Made by a program: the position numbers and the translations under genes. From NCBI GenBank assembly GCA_031551755.1, contig JAVBNE010000065.1, forward strand, positions 1-12,395: a stretch of 12,395 bases of DNA. The letters run 5' to 3'. Below are positions 1 to 5,617 of the stretch, piece after piece (within the stretch, counting starts at the first letter, position 1; each line of letters opens with the position of its first letter). This DNA is from JAVBMU01 sp031551755 (GTDB lineage Bacteria; Actinomycetota; Actinomycetes; Actinomycetales; Cellulomonadaceae). The notes beneath the pieces are model-generated. The model made no database searches. It had not been told where the DNA came from and was given only the letters and a program-made list of their open reading frames with translations.

Positions 1-205
1 CTTCCAGGCCCCGGCAAAGCGCGGGAACCACCGTGCCCTCGCCGACATCCAGGAGAGCATCGAGGAGCTGCGCTACTACCGGGAGGCTGTCTTCGTCACA
101 CCGCCCGGTCCCGACAGCGACACCGCGCGGGAGATCGCGACCCGACACGGCGGATCCCTGACCGGCCTTACGGACGTCCCTCCCGATGCGGAACAGAAGG
201 CCTGA
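1..205 (+). CDS. orn: Oligoribonuclease, C-terminal fragment (5' end outside window)
   Basis: Orn is a cytoplasmic 3'-5' exoribonuclease of the DEDDh family that degrades di- to pentaribonucleotides, including pGpG from c-di-GMP turnover. Only the last 67 codons are present; the first complete codon is at 2 and TGA is at 203-205. The visible part has the family's C-terminal pattern HRALADIQESIEELRYYRE, which carries the final catalytic His and Asp of the DEDDh set. A tail of about 35 residues (VFVTPPGPDSD and onward) follows, as in actinobacterial orthologues. The next gene is tRNA-His, an arrangement known from mycobacteria. The exonuclease I-III motifs lie outside the window. Identification is confident despite the truncation. 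Confidence 0.9.
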   Translation, partial: FQAPAKRGNHRALADIQESIEELRYYREAVFVTPPGPDSDTAREIATRHGGSLTGLTDVPPDAEQKA

Positions 206-211
206 CACCGG

Positions 212-217
212 TATAGT
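212..217 (+). promoter_or_regulatory. Probable -10 element of the tRNA-His promoter
   Basis: TATAGT lies in the short gap between the orn stop and the tRNA, and matches the housekeeping sigma -10 consensus TATAAT at five of six positions. It would start transcription near 224 and give a 5' leader of about 25 nt for RNase P removal. No convincing -35 is seen 17 bp upstream, where the sequence is still orn coding sequence. Confidence 0.5.
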
Positions 218-250
218 TCTGTCCGGCCCCGGCACTCCCGGGGTCTCCTG

Positions 251-326
251 GTGGGTATAGCTCAGCTGGTAGAGCGCCGCCTTGTGGTGGCGGATGTCGC
301 GGGTTCAAGTCCCGTTACTCACCCCA
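251..326 (+). tRNA. tRNA-His (anticodon GUG)
   Basis: A full cloverleaf folds by eye. The acceptor stem is 251-257 with 316-322, the D stem 260-263 with 272-275, the anticodon stem 277-281 with 289-293, and the T arm 299-303 with 311-315 around TTCAAGT. Anticodon GTG at 284-286 reads His codons. Two His identity features are present: discriminator C at 323, and G at 250 just before the acceptor stem, which can supply the extra G-1 pairing with C73. CCA is encoded at 324-326. The gene lies 45 bp after orn. Confidence 0.97.
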
Positions 327-339
327 GAGCGTCAACGTT

Positions 340-376
340 CGAACAGAGGTCCGGTGAATCACCGGGCCTCTGTTCG
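340..376 (+). terminator. Strong hairpin terminator after tRNA-His
   Basis: A 17-bp stem (CGAACAGAGGTCCGGTG at 340-356 with 360-376, one G-T pair) closes on a 3-nt AAT loop, 14 nt after the tRNA CCA. Only three T residues follow, so it is a hairpin without a real U-tract, common in actinobacteria. It most likely ends the tRNA transcript. Confidence 0.75.
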
Positions 377-810
377 TTTGCCGCCGCGAGGCGCTCGGTT
401 CCAACGGTTTCGGCCAGGAGCACGGTCTCGTTTGTGGTCCAAAGGTCGCGCGTTCGAGGTGCCTGCGCAGCGGCCGTTTTGTGGTCCACGTGGTCGCGTC
501 GCGCGGCCGTGGGGTCGACTGCGGCAGCGGCTGCCTCCGCCCCCGGATGACGTCGCCCAGCTCGGCCAGCGACACGCACCTGCCGCCGCATCAATCGCAT
601 TACTCGACCTGAAGCCCCCAGGAACCAAGATCTCTCTTCAGCCGAGTCGGCGAGGTTGTAGAGAGACGATCCGCGTAAAGGAGTCGATCGTTGAGCGGCC
701 ATCCATGTTGACCCTGACCGGTGACTTGATTACCTATGACGGCAAGCTATTGAAGTCTATCCGGAGAACGGCGGCCGGAGTTCAGACAATAGCCCCGTCT
801 GGCAACTGCC
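377..810. other. 434-bp region with no supported gene
   Basis: No open frame here shows protein-like composition or an acceptable start; the long frames are arginine- and proline-rich readings of GC-rich DNA or run out of the tRNA. Two features stand out. One is an imperfect direct repeat at 431-450 and 478-498. The other is a good ribosome-binding-like AAAGGAG at 677-683, followed 7 nt later by TTG, but that opens only six codons. From about 590 onward base composition becomes visibly less GC-rich. Confidence 0.6.
431..498. repeat. Imperfect direct repeat pair (431-450 and 478-498)
   Basis: TTTGTGGTCCA-AA-GGTCGCG at 431-450 recurs as TTTGTGGTCCA-CGT-GGTCGCG at 478-498, with 47 bp between the starts. 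The second copy also contains the gapless palindrome GTGG-T-CCAC. The pair could be a protein-binding site or a remnant duplication. No neighbouring gene explains it. Confidence 0.35.
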
Positions 811-826
811 TTATTCCAGGCTATTG
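787..826 (-). terminator. Possible stem-loop over the 3' end of the DUF4190 gene
   Basis: CAATAGCC at 787-794 pairs perfectly with GGCTATTG at 819-826. Inside the loop GGCA (801-804) can pair with TGCC (807-810). The structure spans the stop codon of the minus-strand DUF4190 gene. It is shorter and weaker than the other hairpins in the window, and no T-run follows, so a terminator role is tentative. Confidence 0.3.
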
Positions 827-1110
827 ACGTACGTCGAGAGATTGATTATCCAGATCACCCAAGGAATCAAGAGAACGATCTCGACGTACCCTAGGGTAAC
901 TCCAACGATCGCCATCCACGTTCCGCGCTGCTTCGTTCGGTGGATCTGGTGCAATGCGATGTGTCCAAAGAGCACAGCGAATACGCTGCCGAATACCAGG
1001 GATGTCCCGAGAGCCCAGATAGCGATCGGGTTGGTCTGTGGCTCCGAATCGGCGGATACATCGCTGAGGCTACCCGCCGTCGCAGTGGGCCGATCGACAG
1101 GATTCACCAT
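811..1110 (-). CDS. DUF4190 domain membrane protein
   Basis: A 99-residue protein of unknown function. After a polar N-terminus it has two membrane segments (about residues 29-50 and 65-90). The connecting loop GHIALHQIHRTKQRG (49-63) is the DUF4190 hallmark; DUF4190 proteins are small actinobacterial and firmicute membrane proteins. ATG at 1108-1110 follows GCGAGG at 8-nt spacing on the minus strand and overlaps the stop of the upstream membrane-protein frame (TGA 1104-1106), so translational coupling is possible. The frame stays open upstream of this ATG to 1353, and its codons between about 1235 and 1110 look genuinely coding. The protein may therefore be the C-terminal domain of a longer membrane protein whose frame has been broken. 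GC content is lower than in neighbouring genes. Confidence 0.65.
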   Translation of the reverse strand: MVNPVDRPTATAGSLSDVSADSEPQTNPIAIWALGTSLVFGSVFAVLFGHIALHQIHRTKQRGTWMAIVGVTLGYVEIVLLIPWVIWIINLSTYVNSLE

Positions 1111-1763
1111 GGTATCGACCTCGCTGCATGAACGCCGTTCATCGGCCTGCTGGATCGAAGCCGCCACCCAGGCGGAAATGATGATCGTCCCCACGAAGAT
1201 GGACTCCAGTCCGACGAAAGCCCAAGGGTGTTCATCGAATAGACGATCCGACTGAGCCCGATGAGCACCCCCGACATCGCGGCGACTACGACCGCAAATG
1301 GCAGGATCAGGGCAATGTAGGATCGCGCAGTTCGCCCTCGAAGAGTGAGCCATACCCCGAGCCCGCCCGTGGTCTCTAGCGCTCCCGCAACTACGTGAAC
1401 GGCCGCTGGCAGTGCGATCTTGGCGACATCCGAGACGACGACCAGGGCGACCATCTCAAGGAGGATGGCACCACACCACCACACCGCTTTCTTCTGGTTC
1501 GCTGCGGTGGCCGGCGCGAGTGCGACGACCAGGGCGAGCGAGACGGCAACGATTGCCGTGTGCCCCCACTTCCCCACGATCCACGGTGCTGACGCACCCG
1601 AGGCGAGTCCACACCAAATGGCTGTGGCGGTGAGGTAGCAGCCGGCACCTGCCGCGGCCGTCGCCAACCATTTTCGGGAGCCGTCTGCAGAACTCCAGCA
1701 CGGTTCCGACGTCGCCTCCCCGCGCGAACTGTGCGGCGCAGCTGTGGTCGGGGCCTGTTCCAT
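1104..1763 (-). pseudogene. Multi-pass membrane protein of unknown function, apparently frameshifted
   Basis: Not a recognised family. ATG at 1761-1763 has a strong AAAGGAG immediately upstream. The reading frame gives 219 residues. After a polar N-terminus it shows about five hydrophobic segments, near 32-52, 67-88, 94-115, 117-140 and 148-172. From about residue 178 the frame turns into a Ser/Arg/Trp/Pro-rich tail (SSDWSPSSWGRSS) with poor third-position GC. Over the same bases (about 1110-1235) the -1 frame reads FVGLESIFVGTIIISAWVAAS, a typical membrane helix with good codon usage. It runs without a stop into the DUF4190 protein. One missing base near 1225-1245 would explain this; restoring it would give one protein of about 317 residues. 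A sequencing error, a true mutation, or a genuine two-gene arrangement with a short overlap cannot be told apart here. Confidence 0.5.
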
Positions 1764-1971
1764 GAGACTCCTTTGTGCCCGGAACGGAGCTATTGGGGTG
1801 AAGTGCCTGAGGCTGCCATGCCAACACACACCTTGGCAAACTGGGCCGACCAGATAACCCAAAAAAGAGTCGGTCGCCGCATGTATCTCGGCCATCTTCA
1901 ACTCACTCACCGAAGAGCTGACGGCCGAGGAACCGTGTGGGCCCGGCCCAACGGCCCACGGTCACCGGGTC

Positions 1972-2004
1972 GGCGAGCGAGCCTCATCTCGTGGCTCGCT
2001 CGCC
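1972..2004 (-). terminator. Hairpin terminator of the ATP-grasp gene
   Basis: A perfect 12-bp stem (GGCGAGCGAGCC at 1972-1983 with 1993-2004) has a 9-nt loop and lies 7 bp beyond the ATP-grasp stop codon on the minus strand. No T-run follows. A second, imperfect hairpin (CCGTG near 1932 with the complementary block near 1955-1962) lies just beyond. The rest of 1764-1971 shows no gene. Confidence 0.65.
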
Positions 2005-2011
2005 ACCACAA

Positions 2012-2929
2012 CTACGGGTTCACGCGCGCCGCGATGGCGTCCGCGAAGCGATCCAAGGACCCCTTGCCCAGGCTCATGAACAGCGACGGCTCGGTCAATT
2101 CGACCTCGATCACGGCCGGGTTCCCGTCGTTGCCACCGACGATGTCGACGCGGGCATAGAGCAGCGCCGAGAGATCCCCGCCACAGACGGCGTCCGCAGT
2201 GACCTGCAACGCACGCTCGGCAACCCCCGTCTGTTCGGGCGTCGCCGCGAAGGTGCTCATCTCCTCCTGCTGGTACAGCCCGCGCGTCGGCCGGTGCGGG
2301 CCGGTCAGCAACGCGTTCTTGCGCACCGAGTGGGAGAACTCACCGTTGATGAAGATCAGCCCGGTCTCTCCCGCCGTGTCCACGCTACGCACGTACGGCT
2401 GCACCATCACGTCGCGGCCCGTCGCCAACAGGTTCTTCACGTGAGTGATCGCCAGCCCGCGCGAGTGCGCTTCACCCGACTGATACCGCCCGGTGTCCTT
2501 CGCTCCGGCGCTGACCACCGGCTTGATCACGAAGTCACCCTGGGCGGGCAGCCGGGTGTGGATGGCCTGTCCGGTGAGGTGTTGGGCGGGGTTGAGCCAG
2601 AGAGTGGGAATGACGGGGACACCCGCGGTTTCCAACTCACGCAGGTATCCCTTGTCGGTGTTCCACTCGAGCACCTGAGCGGAGTTCGCCAAGCTGGGGA
2701 CCCTCTTGGTCCATGCCACGAATTCGTCGCGCCTGGGGGCGTAATCCCAGCAGGACCGCACGACGGTCAACGCATAGCTGCCCCAGTCCACCTCCGGGTC
2801 GTCCCAGACCTTGGCCTCCGCGGTGATCCCACGGTTGGCGAGTGCGCCCACCAAGGGGGCGTCATCGGGGTCGAGATTGGGCAGAACGGAACAGGTGGCG
2901 AGGGCAACCCTCGCAGTCGTCGCAGTCAC
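2012..2929 (-). CDS. Stand-alone ATP-grasp enzyme (RimK/glutathione-synthetase fold, DcsG-like)
   Basis: A 305-residue cytoplasmic protein when started at GTG 2927-2929. ATP-grasp enzymes use ATP to activate a carboxylate as an acyl phosphate and join it to an amine or other nucleophile. Family marks: FVIKPVVSAGAKDTGR (about 133-148) with the ATP-binding Lys136, VQPYV with the downstream acid of GETGLIF (177-193), YARVDIV (259-265) with metal-binding Asp262, and VIEVELTEPSLF (273-284) supplying the metal-ligand glutamates. This pattern resembles the subgroup containing the cycloserine-biosynthesis protein DcsG. Many such genes sit alone in actinobacterial genomes, and no amino-acid or peptide pathway gene is nearby, so the substrate is unknown. 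The frame is open upstream to 3043. GTG 2929 was chosen because the domain starts there (RVALATCSVLP) and a TANNNT element lies exactly 6 nt before it. Confidence 0.8.
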   Translation of the reverse strand: MTATTARVALATCSVLPNLDPDDAPLVGALANRGITAEAKVWDDPEVDWGSYALTVVRSCWDYAPRRDEFVAWTKRVPSLANSAQVLEWNTDKGYLRELETAGVPVIPTLWLNPAQHLTGQAIHTRLPAQGDFVIKPVVSAGAKDTGRYQSGEAHSRGLAITHVKNLLATGRDVMVQPYVRSVDTAGETGLIFINGEFSHSVRKNALLTGPHRPTRGLYQQEEMSTFAATPEQTGVAERALQVTADAVCGGDLSALLYARVDIVGGNDGNPAVIEVELTEPSLFMSLGKGSLDRFADAIAARVNP

Positions 2930-2935
2930 CGTTCG

Positions 2936-2941
2936 AGCGTA
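2936..2941 (-). promoter_or_regulatory. -10 element of a leaderless promoter for the ATP-grasp gene
   Basis: TACGCT on the minus strand fits TANNNT. Six bases (CGAACG) separate it from GTG at 2929, placing the transcription start on the start codon itself. There is no ribosome-binding sequence at usable distance, consistent with a leaderless message. Confidence 0.55.
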
Positions 2942-3055
2942 GGGCCACCTACCTGGCCGGGGAAGCTTCTCAAAGGCGGGATTGGTCACGCTAAGTCGAC
3001 CGGAGCCGCCGGGAAACAGGGCAAGGCGGACGGGCAGAGTCATGCACGCCCAACG

Positions 3056-4051
3056 TCATGCCGCAGCCCCATCAGCGGCGCGGCGCAACGCGGCCAAGAT
3101 GCCGTCCGCCGTGAGCGATCCGACGATCCTTCCATCATCGTCCGCCACGGGCACGCGACCCATCGCAGCAGCGGGCAACCCCGCGATCGCCTCGAAAGCA
3201 TCCGCTAACGGTGCCCCGAGCGCAACCGGGCGAGGCGCCGGCTCCACCACGCGATCAGCGCCTTCAAGATCCGTGCGTTCGACCTGCGCCAGGCTGAGCA
3301 TGCGTACCGGTGCGCCGTCTCCGATGAACCGGCGCACCGGTTCAGTCGCCGGGTGCGCCAACAGCGTCAGGGGCTCCGCCAGCTGTTCCAGCTGGCCGCC
3401 CGCGGCGAAGAGGGCCACCCGGTCACCGAGATGCACGGCTTCGTCGATGTCGTGGGTGACGAAGAGGACCGTGGTGCCCAACTCCTGTTGAATCCGCCGG
3501 AACTCGGCCTGCAAATGCCGTCTGCCGGCGGGGTCGACGGCCCCGAACGGTTCGTCCATCAAGAGGACCGGAGGGTCCGTCACCAGGGCCCGGGCGACCC
3601 CCACCCGCTGGCGCTCACCACCCGACAGCTCGTAGGGAAACCGTCGCCCATAGGTCTTCGGCGGCAACCCGACGAGTTCCAGAAGTTCACCCGAGCGCTG
3701 GCGAATACGTGCCCGGTCCCAGCCGAGAAGACCCGGAACGGTCGCGACGTTCTGCATGACGGTGCGGTGCGGGAAAAGCCCCACGTTCTGGATGACGTAA
3801 CCGATCCTTCGCCGGACCGCGACCGGGTCGGCCGCCGTCAGGTCTTCACCGCGTAGGAGGATCTGCCCGCTGGTGGGCTCCACCAGACGGTTCACCATGC
3901 GCAATATTGTCGACTTGCCGCTGCCTGAGGCACCGACCAATGCCAGGAGCTCGTGATCGCGGACACCCAGGGTGAGTCCACCCACCGCGACTGTTCCGTT
4001 CGAATACTCCTTGCGCACGTCGCGGAACTCGATGACCTCGTCATTCGTCAT
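3056..4051 (-). CDS. opuCA: OpuC/ProV-type osmoprotectant ABC transporter, ATP-binding subunit
   Basis: The 331-residue ATPase that would power import of glycine betaine, choline or a related quaternary amine through the permeases encoded divergently at 4147-5495. It has Walker A GASGSGKST (40-48), Q-loop Gln88, ABC signature LSGGERQ (142-148), Walker B VLLMDEP (162-168) and switch His200 (VTHD). NRLVEPTSG, FPHRTVMQNV and the DIDEAVHLGDR stretch are typical of this subfamily. The C-terminal ~80 residues keep only one clear CBS-like repeat (GRVPVADDDGRIVGSLT, about 299-314). In OpuA/OpuC ATPases, paired CBS domains sense ionic strength. ATG 4049-4051 is preferred over an upstream ATG at 4108 because homology starts there and TACGGT stands 6 nt upstream. 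Substrate class is inferred from family only. Confidence 0.9.
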   Translation of the reverse strand: MTNDEVIEFRDVRKEYSNGTVAVGGLTLGVRDHELLALVGASGSGKSTILRMVNRLVEPTSGQILLRGEDLTAADPVAVRRRIGYVIQNVGLFPHRTVMQNVATVPGLLGWDRARIRQRSGELLELVGLPPKTYGRRFPYELSGGERQRVGVARALVTDPPVLLMDEPFGAVDPAGRRHLQAEFRRIQQELGTTVLFVTHDIDEAVHLGDRVALFAAGGQLEQLAEPLTLLAHPATEPVRRFIGDGAPVRMLSLAQVERTDLEGADRVVEPAPRPVALGAPLADAFEAIAGLPAAAMGRVPVADDDGRIVGSLTADGILAALRRAADGAAA

Positions 4052-4057
4052 TCCAGG

Positions 4058-4063
4058 ACCGTA
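4058..4063 (-). promoter_or_regulatory. -10 element of a leaderless promoter for the ATPase gene
   Basis: TACGGT (TANNNT) on the minus strand, with a 6-nt spacer (CCTGGA) to ATG 4051. It is embedded in GGTACGGTC, which recurs in opposite orientation at 4133-4141 before the divergent permease gene. No ribosome-binding site is present. Confidence 0.6.
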
Positions 4064-4134
4064 CCCGGCCGCGCCCACACCTGCCGGGAGGCCGGACACG
4101 CACGTCATAACGAGGCAATGTCGGCGGCGGCCGG

Positions 4135-4140
4135 TACGGT
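4135..4140 (+). promoter_or_regulatory. -10 element of a leaderless promoter for the permease operon
   Basis: TACGGT is followed by exactly 6 nt (CGTTCG) and ATG 4147. This is the same hexamer and spacing as the divergent ATPase promoter at 4058-4063. The surrounding GGTACGGTC is identical in both, so one factor could recognise both sites. Confidence 0.6.
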
Positions 4141-4146
4141 CGTTCG

Positions 4147-4818
4147 ATGGCGTCCAACCCCTGGTTCTCCTGGGACTACATACAGGGCAACTGGGACGAG
4201 ATCTCCACGGCCCTCCTGCAACACACCGGGATCACCGTGCAGGCGATCGCGCTCGCCATCCTGATCGCGCTCCCCCTGGCTGCCCTCGCCCATGAGGTGC
4301 GGTGGCTAGCGGCACCGCTGCTCGCCACCGCCGGCGTCCTTTACACGATCCCGTCGCTGGCCCTGTTCGCGATCCTGGTGCCGTTCACCGGCATCGGGCG
4401 TATCCCCGTATTGATCGGGCTGGTGGCGTATGCATTGCTCATCCTGATCCGCAACGCGCTCACGGGACTGGATCAGGTCGACCCAGACGTGGTCGATGCC
4501 GCACGGGGAATGGGCTACGGCCGGTGGCGGCTCCTACTCGCCGTGAAGATGCCGGCGGCCACCAGCAGCGTGGTGACCGGGTTGCGCCTCGCGACGGTAA
4601 CCACCGTCGCTCTGGTCACCGTCGGCTACATCGCGGGCTACGGCGGCCTCGGCACCTTGATGTTCCGGGGATTCGCCTCCGACTATCGCGCACAGATCGC
4701 CACCGCCACGATTCTCTGCGTCTTGCTGGCAGCCGCCCTCGACCTCACCATCCTGGGCCTCGCCCGCCTGGCGACACCCTGGGACCACAACCGCCACCGA
4801 GTCCGGAGCGGCGCATGA
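4147..4818 (+). CDS. opuCB: OpuC/ProW-type osmoprotectant ABC transporter permease (first)
   Basis: A 223-residue inner-membrane permease subunit of the BPD_transp_1 family with about five or six hydrophobic segments. The cytoplasmic coupling (EAA) loop is clear at about 117-136: DAARGMGYGRWRLLLAVKMP. The stretch GVLYTIPSLALFAILVPFTGIG (63-84) is characteristic of OpuCB/OpuCD permeases. Length matches the family (about 210-230). The gene begins an operon of permease, permease and binding protein. Its TGA overlaps the next start in ATGA (4815-4818), so translation is probably coupled. The message appears leaderless, with TACGGT 6 nt before the ATG. CB versus CD naming is by position only. Confidence 0.88.
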   Translation: MASNPWFSWDYIQGNWDEISTALLQHTGITVQAIALAILIALPLAALAHEVRWLAAPLLATAGVLYTIPSLALFAILVPFTGIGRIPVLIGLVAYALLILIRNALTGLDQVDPDVVDAARGMGYGRWRLLLAVKMPAATSSVVTGLRLATVTTVALVTVGYIAGYGGLGTLMFRGFASDYRAQIATATILCVLLAAALDLTILGLARLATPWDHNRHRVRSGA

Positions 4819-5495
4819 ACGTCATCTCCGAAGCACTCAACTGGCTCAACGACCCGCTGAACTGGACCGGTCCGGAGGGTCTGGTCACACGAATCGGCGA
4901 ACACCTCGCCATGACTGCCGTCGCTGTCCTGCTCGCCGCATTGGTCGCACTCCCCCTGGGCGTCTGGCTCGGGCACACCGGCCGGGGTTCGGCGACAGCG
5001 GTTGTGCTCACCAACACGGTCCGGGCGCTGCCGACATTCGGCATCCTGCTGATCCTCGCGGCGGGCGGCCTCTTCGGTGACCGGGCAGCCGTGATCGCCG
5101 CCGCGGTCTTCGCCATCCCCCTCATTCTGGCCAACACCCACACCGGGTTGACCACCGTGGACCCGGACATCCGCGACGCCGCCCGCGGCATGGGCATGTC
5201 CGGAGCACGTTCCCTGTGGTTCGTCGAGCTCCCGCTCGCGTTGCCGCTGGTTGCCACCGGGGTGCGGACGGCGATCGTCCAAGTGGTGGCCACCATCCCC
5301 CTCGCGGCCTTCGTGGGCGGCGGCGGGCTCGGCGTCCCGCTTCGTTTCGGCTTCACGACCCAGCGCTACGGCATCGTCCTGGCCGTCGGTGTCGTGATCG
5401 CCGTGTTGTGTCTGGCGATCGACGGGATCTTGGCGCTCGGCCAACGAGTCCTCACCCCCCGACCACTGCGCCGCGGCGCCCGAGTCGCCACATGA
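4815..5495 (+). CDS. opuCD: OpuC/ProW-type osmoprotectant ABC transporter permease (second)
   Basis: A 226-residue second permease half, expected to pair with the product of 4147-4818 into the membrane channel. It has the EAA loop DAARGMGMSGARSLWFVELP (about 121-140), the family stretch NTVRALPTFGILLILA (67-82), and the glycine-rich FVGGGGLGVPLRFG (166-179). A longer in-frame reading exists from 4302, but it would overlap the first permease almost entirely. ATG 4815, overlapping the preceding stop by 4 nt, gives the normal family length. It ends in ATGA (5492-5495). The same frame as the binding-protein gene is open from that ATG, but the true binding-protein start is 5618. Confidence 0.88.
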   Translation: MNVISEALNWLNDPLNWTGPEGLVTRIGEHLAMTAVAVLLAALVALPLGVWLGHTGRGSATAVVLTNTVRALPTFGILLILAAGGLFGDRAAVIAAAVFAIPLILANTHTGLTTVDPDIRDAARGMGMSGARSLWFVELPLALPLVATGVRTAIVQVVATIPLAAFVGGGGLGVPLRFGFTTQRYGIVLAVGVVIAVLCLAIDGILALGQRVLTPRPLRRGARVAT

Positions 5496-5617
5496 ACGAC
5501 CCCGCCACGTGCTGCTCTCGCCACCACCGACGACCCCAGCAGTTGCCGCGCCCCACCACCGGGGATGGAATGGGCACCGCCCACCCCCACCCCCGGCCTC
5601 ACGACCGAGAGGTTCTG

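Noticed and set aside
319..702. Minus-strand open frames over 315-702
   Set aside because: Low-complexity Ala/Arg composition, overlap with the tRNA end and its terminator, no start signal.
251..827. Plus-strand open frames starting inside the tRNA (251-550 and 282-827)
   Set aside because: They begin within tRNA-His, are rich in Arg/Pro/Ala, and have no ribosome-binding site or domain-like sequence.
705..827. Possible 40-residue peptide from ATG 705 (MLTLTGDLITYDGKLLK...)
   Set aside because: The only ribosome-binding-like sequence is about 21 nt away, and the frame overlaps the end of the DUF4190 gene on the other strand. Looks plausible by composition only.
1215..1250. Programmed -1 frameshift in the membrane-protein gene
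   Set aside because: No X-XXY-YYZ slippery heptamer and no clear downstream stem was found where the frames switch. A one-base loss is the simpler explanation.
1937..3208. 423-codon plus-strand frame opposite the ATP-grasp gene
   Set aside because: It is the antisense reading of a GC-rich gene. The minus strand has clear ATP-grasp motifs.
4302..4814. Upstream extension of the second permease frame to 4302
   Set aside because: It overlaps the first permease over its length and reads as Arg/His/Pro-rich sequence. ATG 4815 gives the family length and an ATGA overlap.
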